DNA of 64,000 nt, taken from contig JABLXG010000010.1 in assembly GCA_013178165.1 (NCBI GenBank), positions 1 to 64,000 on the forward strand. The letters are read 5' to 3'. The DNA comes from Anaerolineae bacterium. GTDB lineage: Bacteria; Chloroflexota; Anaerolineae; Aggregatilineales; Ch27. A program made the translations under genes and the position numbers. This document shows positions 1 through 8,687 of the stretch, piece by piece. How positions within the stretch are numbered: the stretch's first letter is position 1; every line of letters starts with the position of its first letter. A model generated the notes under the pieces. The model was not told the origin of the DNA, made no database searches, and was given only the letters and a program-made list of their open reading frames with translations.

Positions 1-2
1 CG

Positions 3-197
3 CTTCGCCAGGCCACCAATCCCCGTCGCTTACGCCAGCGCATCTATGACCTGCTCGACCAGCTTTTTGCCTTGCCGCTCGCCGCTCCCGGCGATACCCA
101 GAACGTCTACTTGACCCTATTCGCTCCTCAAGACCTCCAGAAAGGAGAGGACGGCCCGGTAACATTATCAAATGAACGAACCATTCCCGTTCGGTAA
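3..197 (+). CDS. Transposase C-terminus (partial)
   Basis: This is the last 64 residues of a protein whose start lies left of the window. It reads LRQATNPRRLRQRIYDLL, then a leucine-rich helix and a short tail, and stops at TAA. The basic helix resembles the tail of DDE integrase-type transposases (ISNCY or IS481-like), but this is a memory match, not a search. The stop codon lies inside one of two identical 13-base motifs (157-169 and 192-204), as expected where a transposase gene runs into its terminal repeat. The catalytic domain is outside the window, so family and activity cannot be judged. Confidence 0.5.
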   Translation, partial: LRQATNPRRLRQRIYDLLDQLFALPLAAPGDTQNVYLTLFAPQDLQKGEDGPVTLSNERTIPVR

Positions 198-204
198 CAT
201 TATC
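157..204. repeat. Direct repeat pair, probable transposon end
   Basis: The 13-mer CGGTAACATTATC occurs at 157-169 and 192-204, with starts 35 bases apart. The second copy overlaps the transposase stop codon. Repeated short motifs of this kind are typical subterminal transposase-binding sites. The outer boundary and any target-site duplication cannot be set without the other end. Confidence 0.5.
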
Positions 205-366
205 TTTTGATTTGACAGGGCAGGCTGCCGGGTATTTCCCCGGTCGAAACGGGCCGATCACTGAACACGCTGCCCTTCCCGCGCGGCCTGCCGCCTTTTG
301 GTTTACCCCGATCTGTGGTTAACTTAGTGGCCAGTGAACCGTACCGCGACAGAGGGGGAAGTTCAA

Positions 367-2190
367 ATGCCATCCCGATCCACCACTGGCCGCATCCCGC
401 TGGAGGAGCTGGCCAGCCTGCCATCGTTTTACCTGCCGACAGTCGCCCATGACCGCCGCCAGATCGCGTTTTACAGTGATCAATCGGGGACGCTGGAGCT
501 ATACATCATGGCGCCGCAGGCAGGCGCTGAGCCACGCCAGGTCAGTCACGGCGAGCTGCCGCGGGCGATCCACGCCGGGTATGTGTGGGCCAGAGATGGC
601 CACACGATTTACTTCGCCAGGGATAACGACGGCGACGAGCAGCATAACCTGTGGCGTATTGACCTGGCCACTGGCCGCGCCGAGCAACTCAGCAATACGC
701 CCGCTGCTCAGGAATATCCGGAAGCCGCCAGTCCGGATGGACGCACGATCTACATCCGCAGTAACAAAGATGACCAGATGAACATCTACGCCTTTGATGT
801 GGAGACGCGCGTCCATACCCGCCTGACCTTTTACCGTTTCCCCGTCTGGAATCTGATCCTGAGCGACGACGGACGGCGGATCGCGTATACCGCCAACGAC
901 ACTGACGACCTGCAGAATACTGATGTCTACGTGATGAACGCCGATGGGAGCGATCCACGCTGCGTCCTGCGCACCCGTATCGGGACCAAAGACAATGTCG
1001 CTGACTGGAGCACGGACGGGCGCTTCCTGGCCGTCGGCTCCGATGCCAGTGGCTGGACGCGAACCGGCGTGCTGGAGCTGGCGACCGGGGCGCTGCGCTG
1101 GCTCAGCCTGGATGGCCAGAACACCATCCCCGGCAAATTCTCGCCGGATGGTTCGAAACTCCTTGCCTACCGTAATGCCGATTCGGCGGTAGACGTGGTC
1201 GTCTATGACGTTCGCAGCGGTGAGGCGATCCCGGTGACTTTGCCGCCCGGCCTGGCCTACGACGCCGACTGGCTGGACGATGAGCGCTTTATGGTCAACA
1301 TCCAGACCGATCGCACCCGTCCGGAGCTATGGGCTTACCGCTTAAGTGATGGTCAGAGCGTCGTCCTGCTCCCGGCGCAGTACGGCTCGATCGACCCGGC
1401 GCTGTTCGTCGGGCACGAGTACATCTGGTATCCCTCCACCGATGGCACGCCGATCCCGGCCATTGTCTACCGCCCGCGCGACCGGCAGCCCGGCGAGCGC
1501 AGCCCGGCCATCGTTCACATCCATGGTGGCCCAACCGGGCAGTTCTTCCGCGGTTTTGACGTCTTTGCTCAGTTCCTGGCTGACCGGGGCTATGTGGTCA
1601 TTGAGCCAAACCCGCGTGGCAGCACCGGTTACGGCGTCGATTTCCGCGACGCCTGCCTCAAGGATTGGGCTGGCAAGGACCTGGAGGATATTGAGGGGGC
1701 GGTCCACTACCTGCGCAGCCAGCCGGATGTCGATCCGGAGCGCATCGGCGTCTTTGGCGGCAGCTATGGCGGCTATATGACCTACATGGCCATGACCAAG
1801 AAGCCCGACCTGTGGAAGGCGGGCGTGGCCTGGGTGGGCATCACCGATCTGCTACTGCTCTATGAAAACAGCATGGAGCACTTCAAGTACTACCTGCGCC
1901 AGCAAATGGGTGATCCGGTGGCGGACGCTGAGTTGTGGCGCGACCGCAGCGCGATTCATTTCGCCGACCGGCTGCGCGGCAAACTGTTGATCGTGCACGG
2001 CGTCAACGATCCACGCTGCCCGCTGAACCAGGCGACGACTTTCCGCGACCGGCTGCTGGAACTGGGCCGCGTAGAGGGCGAAGATTTCGAATATGTGGAG
2101 TTGAGCGAGGAAGGGCACGGCTCAACCGACATCAGCCAGAAGATTCGGGCCTATACGCTTCTGGCAGATTTCATGGCACGGCGGCTGTAA
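367..2190 (+). CDS. S9 family peptidase (prolyl oligopeptidase-like)
   Basis: A 607-residue serine peptidase that should cleave short peptides, probably in the cytoplasm because no signal peptide is visible. The N-terminal two thirds has WD40-like/PD40 propeller repeats (SPDGRTIY, SPDGSKLLAY and similar); the last ~250 residues form the alpha/beta-hydrolase domain. The nucleophile is Ser466 in GGSYGGYM, with Asp548 in GVNDPRCP and His584 in EEGHGS completing the triad. The start at 367 is preferred over an in-frame ATG at 334 because AGAGGGGGA lies just upstream. It resembles acylaminoacyl-peptidase/DPP-type members; exact substrate unknown. It follows the transposon end and shows no sign of damage. 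Confidence 0.9.
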   Translation: MPSRSTTGRIPLEELASLPSFYLPTVAHDRRQIAFYSDQSGTLELYIMAPQAGAEPRQVSHGELPRAIHAGYVWARDGHTIYFARDNDGDEQHNLWRIDLATGRAEQLSNTPAAQEYPEAASPDGRTIYIRSNKDDQMNIYAFDVETRVHTRLTFYRFPVWNLILSDDGRRIAYTANDTDDLQNTDVYVMNADGSDPRCVLRTRIGTKDNVADWSTDGRFLAVGSDASGWTRTGVLELATGALRWLSLDGQNTIPGKFSPDGSKLLAYRNADSAVDVVVYDVRSGEAIPVTLPPGLAYDADWLDDERFMVNIQTDRTRPELWAYRLSDGQSVVLLPAQYGSIDPALFVGHEYIWYPSTDGTPIPAIVYRPRDRQPGERSPAIVHIHGGPTGQFFRGFDVFAQFLADRGYVVIEPNPRGSTGYGVDFRDACLKDWAGKDLEDIEGAVHYLRSQPDVDPERIGVFGGSYGGYMTYMAMTKKPDLWKAGVAWVGITDLLLLYENSMEHFKYYLRQQMGDPVADAELWRDRSAIHFADRLRGKLLIVHGVNDPRCPLNQATTFRDRLLELGRVEGEDFEYVELSEEGHGSTDISQKIRAYTLLADFMARRL

Positions 2191-2267
2191 CCGCGGTCAA
2201 ATTGCGCTGCATCGGCGCGCTGGCCGCCAACTATCCGGCAGGGCGAATTCGCAGGGGAGAAATGACA

Positions 2268-2786
2268 ATGTCCACCAAGATTCTGGTGACCTATGCCAGC
2301 CGGGCTGGCGCTACCACCGGCGTAGCTGAAGCCATCGGCCAGGCACTGGTCGAGTGCGGAGCAGAAGTTGATGTACGCCCGATGCAGGAGGTCACCGATC
2401 TTGCGCCCTACCGGGCGGTAGTAGCTGGCAGCGCCATCCGGGGCGGGAAGTGGCTGCCAGAAGCCATGCAGTTTATGCGGAGGCATCAGGCCGCGCTCGC
2501 CAGCAAGCCCTTTGCTGCGTTTCTGGTGTGCATCACCCTGGCCATGCCGAATAAGAGCTACCACCAGGGAGTGGCCACGTGGCTGGCGCCGGTGCGCGCC
2601 CTGGTCAGGCCGGTGAGTGAAGGTCTCTTTGCCGGGGCACTGGACTTCAGCCATGTGCCATTCACTTTCGATACGCTGTTCATGCGTCTGGCGGGGACCA
2701 TCGGCATCTTCCCCAGGGGCGATCACCGCGACTGGGACGCCATTCACGCCTGGGCCGTCAGCCTGAAGCCGTTGCTAGGGGTGTAA
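2268..2786 (+). CDS. Flavodoxin-like protein (HemG/FldA type)
   Basis: A 172-residue flavodoxin-fold protein. The N-terminal KILVTYASRAGATTGVAEAI is the FMN-phosphate loop of the flavodoxin domain found in menaquinone-dependent protoporphyrinogen IX dehydrogenase. GSAIRGGKWLPEA matches the second conserved strand, and DWDAIHAWA near the C-terminus is usual for this group. ATG at 2268 is chosen because AGGGGAG lies 8 bases upstream; an ATG at 2262 is too close to that site. A paralogue lies at 43691-44194. No heme gene is nearby, so a role in heme synthesis is not supported; a generic FMN electron-transfer role is safer. Confidence 0.8.
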   Translation: MSTKILVTYASRAGATTGVAEAIGQALVECGAEVDVRPMQEVTDLAPYRAVVAGSAIRGGKWLPEAMQFMRRHQAALASKPFAAFLVCITLAMPNKSYHQGVATWLAPVRALVRPVSEGLFAGALDFSHVPFTFDTLFMRLAGTIGIFPRGDHRDWDAIHAWAVSLKPLLGV

Positions 2787-2871
2787 CAGCAGCCGGGGGA
2801 GTTGATCGGGAGGATATTCCGGTGGTGGGCCGGGGCAGTGGGACACACCCCGGCCCGAAAGGAGCAGGAGG

Positions 2872-4317
2872 ATGAGACACGCCCGGATACTCATCGCAGT
2901 GATGGCAATCCTCACAACACTGGGCTGCAACCTGATCGGGACATCCACGTTGATAAACCTGCCACCCACGCCAACATTGACGCCGACCGCGCTACCGACC
3001 GCCACGGCGATCCCCCTGCCCACGTTCACGCCGGTCGTGCTGCCGCCGGTGATCCTGCCGACGGCTATCCCGCCACTCCCGACGGCTATCCCGGCCACCC
3101 CCACGCCGGAGCCAGCGCGTATCCGCTTCGCCACCGGCGCGACCGCCGCCACGCTGCCCAACCAGGCGATTGCCGCCGGCGGCGTGCTGCGCTATGTGCT
3201 GGGGGCCATGAGCGGCCAGGCGCTGCTGGCGGAGATCACCCCGCTGACGGCTGCCGGCGGCCTGTCGCTAACAGTCTATGGGGTTAGTGGGACGCTGCTG
3301 GGCCGGACTGCACCAGGGGTGCTTTCCTGGACGGGGGCGCTACCCGCCAGCGGCGACTACGTGATCGAGGTGACCAATATCGGTGCACCGGCCGCCTTCA
3401 ACCTGGCGGTGACCATCCCGCGCCGGGTGACGATCCCGGCAGGGGAGACAACAGTGTTCCTGGGCGGCAGTGTGACCGCGCCCAGCGCCAACACCTACCT
3501 GCTGAGCATCGCTGCCGGGCAGATGCTGATGGTCGATGCCAGCACGCCGGGCGGCAACATCTGGTTGGCAGTGCGCGGCCTGGATGGGACAGTGCTGCTC
3601 GGTCCGGAGCAGGGCCGGATGGACTGGGCAGGGGCCGTCCCCGCTGCCCAGGATTACCTGATCAGCGTTGGCGGGGCGGCGGGAACAGCCGAATACACGC
3701 TGCAGATCACCCTGCCGAAGCGTATCGTCTTTGCCACCGGGGCGACTTCAGCGACAATCATGGGCAATCTGGCCGGGCGCGACCCGCACCTCTACACGCT
3801 GGAGGCCGGCGCGGGCCAGATCATGAGCGCCAGCGTATCGGCGCCCTCCACCGGCAACAACGTCTGGCTGACCATCAGCGGCGCAGACGGCACTGTCCTG
3901 CTGCGCCCGGAGGCGCTGCAAACGATCTGGATGGGGCGCCTGCCGGCCTCGCAGGTCTACATCCTGACGGTGCAGGGCGATGGCAACCCGGCGGCCTACA
4001 CGCTGCAGGTTTCCATCGCCCGGCGGGTCTCCTTCACACCGGGCAGCACGTCAACCGTGCTAGAGGGCACGATCGTCCTGCCCGAGGGGGTGGAATATGT
4101 CCTGGAGGCGCGGGCCGGGCAGACACTGACCTACAGCGTGACGCCCGGCGACCGCGTGTACGTCACCCTGGTCGGCGCGGATGGCTCTCCGCTGGCCCGC
4201 TACCAGCCTTCCTGGAGCGGTGTATTGCCGCTGACACAGGATTACCTGCTACGGGTGGCGGCGGCCGGCGGCGCGACGGGCATCGGCTACCGGCTGGAAA
4301 TCAGCATCACGGGCTGA
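2872..4317 (+). CDS. Repeat-containing probable lipoprotein
   Basis: A 481-residue exported protein. A short hydrophobic signal ends at TTLGC (Cys19), a loose lipobox. A linker of about 60 residues rich in Pro and Thr follows (TPTLTPTALPTATAIPLPT), then four repeats of roughly 100 residues, each opening with an R-x-x-F/I-x-x-G-x-T strand (near residues 82, 183, 283 and 382) and containing a Y-x-L-x-V/I pattern. The repeats look like PPC-type beta domains. AAGGAG lies 7 bases before the ATG. It probably sits on the outer face of the cell; ligand unknown. Similar modules occur at 22971 and 39107. Confidence 0.75.
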   Translation: MRHARILIAVMAILTTLGCNLIGTSTLINLPPTPTLTPTALPTATAIPLPTFTPVVLPPVILPTAIPPLPTAIPATPTPEPARIRFATGATAATLPNQAIAAGGVLRYVLGAMSGQALLAEITPLTAAGGLSLTVYGVSGTLLGRTAPGVLSWTGALPASGDYVIEVTNIGAPAAFNLAVTIPRRVTIPAGETTVFLGGSVTAPSANTYLLSIAAGQMLMVDASTPGGNIWLAVRGLDGTVLLGPEQGRMDWAGAVPAAQDYLISVGGAAGTAEYTLQITLPKRIVFATGATSATIMGNLAGRDPHLYTLEAGAGQIMSASVSAPSTGNNVWLTISGADGTVLLRPEALQTIWMGRLPASQVYILTVQGDGNPAAYTLQVSIARRVSFTPGSTSTVLEGTIVLPEGVEYVLEARAGQTLTYSVTPGDRVYVTLVGADGSPLARYQPSWSGVLPLTQDYLLRVAAAGGATGIGYRLEISITG

Positions 4318-4422
4318 AACTCCCCCGGCGGGCGGTTGAGACCTGAGCATACCCGCCAGACGGCACACCGTTGTATAGTAGGGGTACGGCGCTAAGCGCC
4401 GCCAGCCCCGTGAGGAGGTGCC

Positions 4423-5574
4423 ATGCAGATCAAGCGTACACAGTACGAGGAAATCGAAGCCCGGACGCTGGCCCCTTATGCCACACTGGCCCGGGACAGC
4501 CGGGGCCGCCAGTATCCGGAGGAGGAGCAGGACTACCGCACTGCCTTCCAGCGCGACCGCGACCGCATCATCCACACTACCGCTTTCCGCCGCCTGGAGT
4601 ACAAGACCCAGGTGTTCGTCAACTACGAGGGCGATTACTACCGCACCCGCCTGACCCATACGCTGGAAGTCGCCCAGATCGGGCGCAGCATCGCCCGCGC
4701 CCTGGGCGCTAACGAGGACCTGGTCGAGGCGATCTGCCTGGTACACGACATCGGTCACTCGCCCTTCGGCCATTCCGGGGAGCGCGTGCTCAACGAGTTG
4801 ATGGCCGACTATGGCGGTTTTGACCACAACAAGCAGTCGTTGCGCATCGTCACCAAGCTGGAACGGCGCTATCCGCACTGGCCCGGCCTCAACCTGACTT
4901 TTGAGGTGCTGGAGGGCATCGTCAAGCACGAGTCGGAGTACGACATCGCTGACGCCGCCGATTACGCCCCTGACCGGCGTGGCAGCCTGGAAGCCCAGAT
5001 CTGCAACATCGCCGACGAACTGGCCTACAACGCCCATGACCTGGACGACGGCCTGCGCTCCGGGATGCTGCGCGTGGAACAGGTGCGCGATCTGGAACTG
5101 TGGCGGATGCTGAGTGATAGCATCGGCTGGGACGGGCGCGATTTCAACGACATGATCCGCTACCGCTTGATCCGGCGGATGATCGGCCTGGAGATCGACG
5201 ATGCGATCGCCTACACCGCTGCCCGCCTGGAAGAAGCTAACCCGCGCTCGCTGGAGGAACTGCAACACCTGCCCTTTAACGTCGTCGGCCATACGCCGGA
5301 TTACGTCCGGATGAACCGCGAATTGAAGGATTTGCTCTACAGCAAGCTTTACAGCCACTACCGGGTCAAACGCATGGCGGCCAAGGCGGAACGCTTTATC
5401 ACCGACCTGTTCAACGAGTACGTCTCCCACCCGGATGAACTGCCGGATACCGTTCAGGCCCAGCTTGAGGAGCGCAGCCTGCATCGCACCGTCTGCGACT
5501 ACATCGCCGGGATGACCGACCGCTACGCGCTGGAGGAGCACCAGCGCCTGTTCGATCCGTTCGTGCGGCCCTGA
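4423..5574 (+). CDS. dgt: HD-domain dGTP triphosphohydrolase-like protein
   Basis: A 383-residue HD-superfamily phosphohydrolase of the deoxyguanosinetriphosphate triphosphohydrolase group, which hydrolyses dNTPs to nucleoside and tripolyphosphate. Diagnostic stretches are RDRIIHTTAFRRLEYKTQV (His51), TRLTHTLEVAQI (His79) and CLVHDIGHSPFGHSGE, holding the metal-binding His108-Asp109. Length matches the bacterial short (non-E. coli) dGTPase group. GAGGAGG precedes the ATG, and a TATAGT -10-like box lies at 4374-4379. It stands alone between a lipoprotein gene and a convergent small gene. Nucleotide preference cannot be read from sequence. Confidence 0.88.
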   Translation: MQIKRTQYEEIEARTLAPYATLARDSRGRQYPEEEQDYRTAFQRDRDRIIHTTAFRRLEYKTQVFVNYEGDYYRTRLTHTLEVAQIGRSIARALGANEDLVEAICLVHDIGHSPFGHSGERVLNELMADYGGFDHNKQSLRIVTKLERRYPHWPGLNLTFEVLEGIVKHESEYDIADAADYAPDRRGSLEAQICNIADELAYNAHDLDDGLRSGMLRVEQVRDLELWRMLSDSIGWDGRDFNDMIRYRLIRRMIGLEIDDAIAYTAARLEEANPRSLEELQHLPFNVVGHTPDYVRMNRELKDLLYSKLYSHYRVKRMAAKAERFITDLFNEYVSHPDELPDTVQAQLEERSLHRTVCDYIAGMTDRYALEEHQRLFDPFVRP

Positions 5575-5581
5575 CGCCAGT

Positions 5582-5923
5582 TCAGCGCAACCAGGGGGGA
5601 CGACGCTCCGGCGGGCGGGCCGTGAGCGGATCCGCGTCAATCTCCGGCGGGGCGATCACGCTCACCAGCAGCCGCCCGTCGCGGCAGGCGATGCGGTGGA
5701 TCATATCCCCTGCGCCCAGTGCAGCGTGGATGGCTCCCAGGCGCGGCTCCAGCGCAGCTTCCTCCACGATCACCAGTTCCGCCCCGGCGGTGGTATCCAG
5801 CGGGTGCAGGCGGCATTCCCGGAGCACAGTACGTAGCGCTGCGTAACGAGCGCGAACGGTTTCGTCCTGGCGCAGCGTGATCCACAGCAGACAGCGATCG
5901 GGTCGGATGGGCGGGAAGTGCAT
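5582..5923 (-). CDS. Small protein of unknown function
   Basis: A 113-residue protein with no recognised domain. The sequence suggests an alpha/beta fold (LLWITLRQDETVRARYAALR, then ELVIVEEAALEPRLGAIHAA) and ends in a proline/arginine-rich tail. The internal ATG at 5923 is chosen over 6046 because AAGGAG lies 8 bases before it. It is convergent with the dGTPase gene, 7 bases apart. I considered a Cas2-like fold and found no supporting context. Coding status rests on the good ribosome site and soluble composition. Confidence 0.6.
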   Translation of the reverse strand: MHFPPIRPDRCLLWITLRQDETVRARYAALRTVLRECRLHPLDTTAGAELVIVEEAALEPRLGAIHAALGAGDMIHRIACRDGRLLVSVIAPPEIDADPLTARPPERRPPWLR

Positions 5924-6128
5924 CGGGCAGACTCCTTGTGCAACCTTCAGCAACGAGTATGGCCTGCCCAGTATACCGGAGATGAGGACAGGAGCACGGA
6001 TTAGCCTTGGTGTTTTTCCATAGCCGTATCCGTGCCCCATCACCACTCACGCCCCGTTTGCCACGCAGGCAGTGACCATGCCATACTGGATGCCAGAACG
6101 GTTGATCTCCGGAGAAAAGTGGGAACCC

Positions 6129-7331
6129 ATGAGCGCACCCGATCCCTTTGGCCCGGATATCCAGCAGGCGTACCGGCTGGCCAGAGATGGCGATCGCGAG
6201 GGCGCGCTGGCCATCCTGTACGGCATCGTGGCCATCGCGCCCGATCACCGCGACGCCTGGTGGCTGATCACGCAGGTGACGCCGCACACCCACCAGCGGG
6301 TGGAAGCCCTGCGCCGCGTGCTGCAGATCGATCCGGCCTTTGCCCCGGCCCGCCAGCTGGCCGCCCGCTACGGTTACCTGGACAAGCCCACGCTGCCATC
6401 CGCGGGTCAGGCTGCGGCGCCGCCTTCGGCGCCACCGCCTGCGCCGGATTACCGCAGCCATCCTGTAACACCAGCCGGGGACGTGCCCGCACCACCCGCG
6501 GCTCCGGCGTATCCTGAGCAGGCCTACCCGCCCTACAGCGGGACCCCGGCCTATGAGGTCTCCGCGCCGCCGCCTGCCCCGGATTACGTCAGCCACCCGG
6601 CGGAGAGCCATCCAGCGCCTGTGCCGCCCTTGGAGCCAGGCGAGCCGATCCCGCCGCCGGGCCGCACCCGCCGCCGCCCTGAATCTGACTGGGAGATGGA
6701 GCCAGAACCGGAGCATCGCCCAACGCCCCGCCAGCCGGTGCAAATCCAGCCGTTTCTGGTGGTCAATGGCGGGTGCGTCAGCGGGTGCTTTTCGCTGCTG
6801 CTGACCATCCTCGCCGGCAGCGTCCTGGCCGTGCTGATGATCGGAGAGTCGGTCAGCCTGGCCCTGCAGAACGTGGGCGCATTGCCTGCCGGACAGTCGT
6901 TGCCGCTGAATCTGGTCCCGGCGGTCGTGCTAACGGCGTTGCTGGCCTTCCTGCGCACCGGTCCTGTCCTGTTGCCCATTGATTTCAGCGCTATAGTCCC
7001 CGGCCTGGACCCGGCTAACCTGCCCAATCCCGCCCAGGTCTTCGGCGGGGCGTTGAATACCCTATGGGCGTCACTGGGCTACCCGGCCCAGACCGGCGAT
7101 GTCATCATCGCCCGCCTGTCTACCCTTGGGGCACAACTGGATATTTTAGGCTGGCTACTGCCGGTGCTGTGGCTGGGCGGCTGGGTGATCCTGGCCTTCC
7201 TGTTCGTCTTCATGCGGGCGCGCGCCGGGCGGCTGTTACACTGGTTCCTGAGCACGGTCGGGCTGTGGTTGCTGGCGGGCGCGGCGGTCAGCATGGCGCT
7301 GCTCCTGTTCCGCCTGGCCAATGGAGGATGA
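6129..7331 (+). CDS. TPR-like membrane protein with Pro-rich linker
   Basis: About 400 residues. The first ~80 form TPR-like helices (AYRLARDGDREGALAILYGI, then ALRRVLQIDPAFAPARQLAA). A proline/alanine-rich linker of ~120 residues contains an APPPAPDY-x-SHP motif twice. The C-terminal ~200 residues hold four hydrophobic segments (ISGCFSLL-like start, then MIGESVSLAL region, WLLPVLWLGGWVILAFLF, and a final helix before the stop). The start is uncertain: ATG 6129 has GGAG 14 bases away, while ATG 6072 would add 19 residues. The stop overlaps an ATG of the next gene, suggesting one transcript. Probably a membrane scaffold; role unknown. Confidence 0.65.
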   Translation: MSAPDPFGPDIQQAYRLARDGDREGALAILYGIVAIAPDHRDAWWLITQVTPHTHQRVEALRRVLQIDPAFAPARQLAARYGYLDKPTLPSAGQAAAPPSAPPPAPDYRSHPVTPAGDVPAPPAAPAYPEQAYPPYSGTPAYEVSAPPPAPDYVSHPAESHPAPVPPLEPGEPIPPPGRTRRRPESDWEMEPEPEHRPTPRQPVQIQPFLVVNGGCVSGCFSLLLTILAGSVLAVLMIGESVSLALQNVGALPAGQSLPLNLVPAVVLTALLAFLRTGPVLLPIDFSAIVPGLDPANLPNPAQVFGGALNTLWASLGYPAQTGDVIIARLSTLGAQLDILGWLLPVLWLGGWVILAFLFVFMRARAGRLLHWFLSTVGLWLLAGAAVSMALLLFRLANGG

Positions 7332-7336
7332 GGCTG

Positions 7337-8083
7337 ATGGCCGTGCTGCGGCTGATGACACTCAACCTGCGCGTCTCCAGCGCGGATGATGGGCCGAACG
7401 CCTGGCCGCTGCGCTGGCCATACCTCAAAGCGCTGCTCAACACGCTGCGCCCGGATATCTTTGCCGCGCAGGAGTGCATGCCCGACCAGCTGGTGAACAT
7501 CACCGGCGACCTGGCGGGTTACTTCGCTTACCCCGGCCCGGATACCATGCTCGCCGATGGCCGGTCGCTGCGCAATCCATTCTTCGTTTGCCAGCCGTGT
7601 ATCCTGCCCCGCGCGGAGGGTGCGCTGGCGCTCAATGAAACAGGCGTGATCGGGCAGGTGAGCTGGGATGGCCGCGAGCCGCGCCTGGCCCACCTGCTCC
7701 ACTTCCAGACCTGGACGCTGGTCAACGCCCATTTTGACGCCTGGAACTGCGAGCGGGCGCGGCTGGAAAGCGCCCGCCTGCTGGTGGAAACGCTCAGGGA
7801 CAGGCCCGCGGCGGTGGTGGTGGGCGATCTTAATTGCACGCCGGACTCAGCGCCGATTGAGGTGTTCCGGCAGGCTGGCTACAGCTCGGCGGCGGATACC
7901 CTGCCGCCCTGGATCGACCGGCGCACCTTCCACGATTTCACCGGCAAGGGAATCGCCGAGCTGGATTACATCCTGCTGCGCGGGGTTAACCTGCTGGAAG
8001 TCCAGATTCCCCGTCCGCGGGCGCGTCCGCCGTTCCTTTCTGATCACGATCCGCTTGTGGCGGACATCGAAGTGCTGGACTGA
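7337..8083 (+). CDS. Endonuclease/exonuclease/phosphatase family protein
   Basis: A 248-residue protein of the EEP fold (DNase I-like Mg-dependent phosphodiesterases). It shows LRLMTLNLR at the start, DIFAAQECMPDQL (catalytic Glu), VVVGDLNCTPDSAPIE (the D-x-N metal/active-site motif) and a C-terminal FLSDHDPLVADIE holding the catalytic Asp-His. GGAGG lies 9 bases before ATG 7337; ATG 7328 overlaps the previous stop (ATGA) but sits too close to that site. The substrate could be nucleic acid, a phospholipid or an inositol phosphate. No signal peptide is visible. Confidence 0.85.
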   Translation: MAVLRLMTLNLRVSSADDGPNAWPLRWPYLKALLNTLRPDIFAAQECMPDQLVNITGDLAGYFAYPGPDTMLADGRSLRNPFFVCQPCILPRAEGALALNETGVIGQVSWDGREPRLAHLLHFQTWTLVNAHFDAWNCERARLESARLLVETLRDRPAAVVVGDLNCTPDSAPIEVFRQAGYSSAADTLPPWIDRRTFHDFTGKGIAELDYILLRGVNLLEVQIPRPRARPPFLSDHDPLVADIEVLD

Positions 8084-8092
8084 GCGGGCGGC

Positions 8093-8581
8093 TCAGTCCA
8101 GCTTGTAGCCGATCTTGCGCAGGAAACCCTTGCGCCAGGCAATATCTGCCTCGCCTTCGATGCCCTGGCTGCGGAAGCCATCGATCACGCCCAGGATACC
8201 GCGGCCCTGTTCGGTCTCGGCCAGGATGACCTGCGTTGGGTTGGCGGTAGCGCAGAACAGACGGACGATCTCCGGCACACGGTTCAGGGCGGGGATCACG
8301 TTGATCGGGTAGAAACCCTCCCCCAGGAACAGGATGAAGCTATGCCCAGCGGAAAGCGCCAGCGCGTTACGCCGCGCCAGGTCGATTAGCGCCTCGTCCG
8401 TGCCTGTCCAGCGCACCAAGCACGCGCCCGATGCTTCGCAAAAGGCGAGGCCAAATTTGATTCCCGGCACGCTGCTGACCAGCGCCTCATGCACGTCCTC
8501 CACTGTCTTGATGAAATGGCTCTGGCCCAGGATGAAGTTCAGTTCCTCCGGTTTCTCAATGGTCACCGTGATCAGGTTCAT
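8093..8581 (-). CDS. Adenosine-specific kinase family protein (DUF355)
   Basis: A 162-residue protein matching, from memory, the small Adenosine_kin family (PF04008), first described in Archaea and hyperthermophiles. Recognisable segments are EKPEELNFILGQSHFIKTVE, GIKFGLAFCEASG, GHSFILFLGEGFYPINV and FCATANPTQVI. Length is typical. GGAGGAG precedes ATG 8581; upstream in-frame codons lack a site. The family is named for adenosine binding in a structural study; its physiological role is unsettled. It is convergent with the EEP gene, 9 bases apart. Confidence 0.85.
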   Translation of the reverse strand: MNLITVTIEKPEELNFILGQSHFIKTVEDVHEALVSSVPGIKFGLAFCEASGACLVRWTGTDEALIDLARRNALALSAGHSFILFLGEGFYPINVIPALNRVPEIVRLFCATANPTQVILAETEQGRGILGVIDGFRSQGIEGEADIAWRKGFLRKIGYKLD

Positions 8582-8687
8582 CGCGTTCTCCTCCGGCACA
8601 TGCGCTGTTACAGGCGGATGCATGCCCGCCACTCCTACTGTAGTGCCCGTGCGGCGAAAAGACAACGAGAAAGGCCGGGCGCGGGGG

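Noticed and set aside
4249-5640. Long open frame antisense to the dGTPase gene
   Set aside because: It mirrors a high-GC gene with clear catalytic motifs, has no recognisable domain and no ribosome site.
5582-5923. Possible Cas2-like protein
   Set aside because: No CRISPR array, no cas gene and no Cas2 signature; only a vague fold impression.
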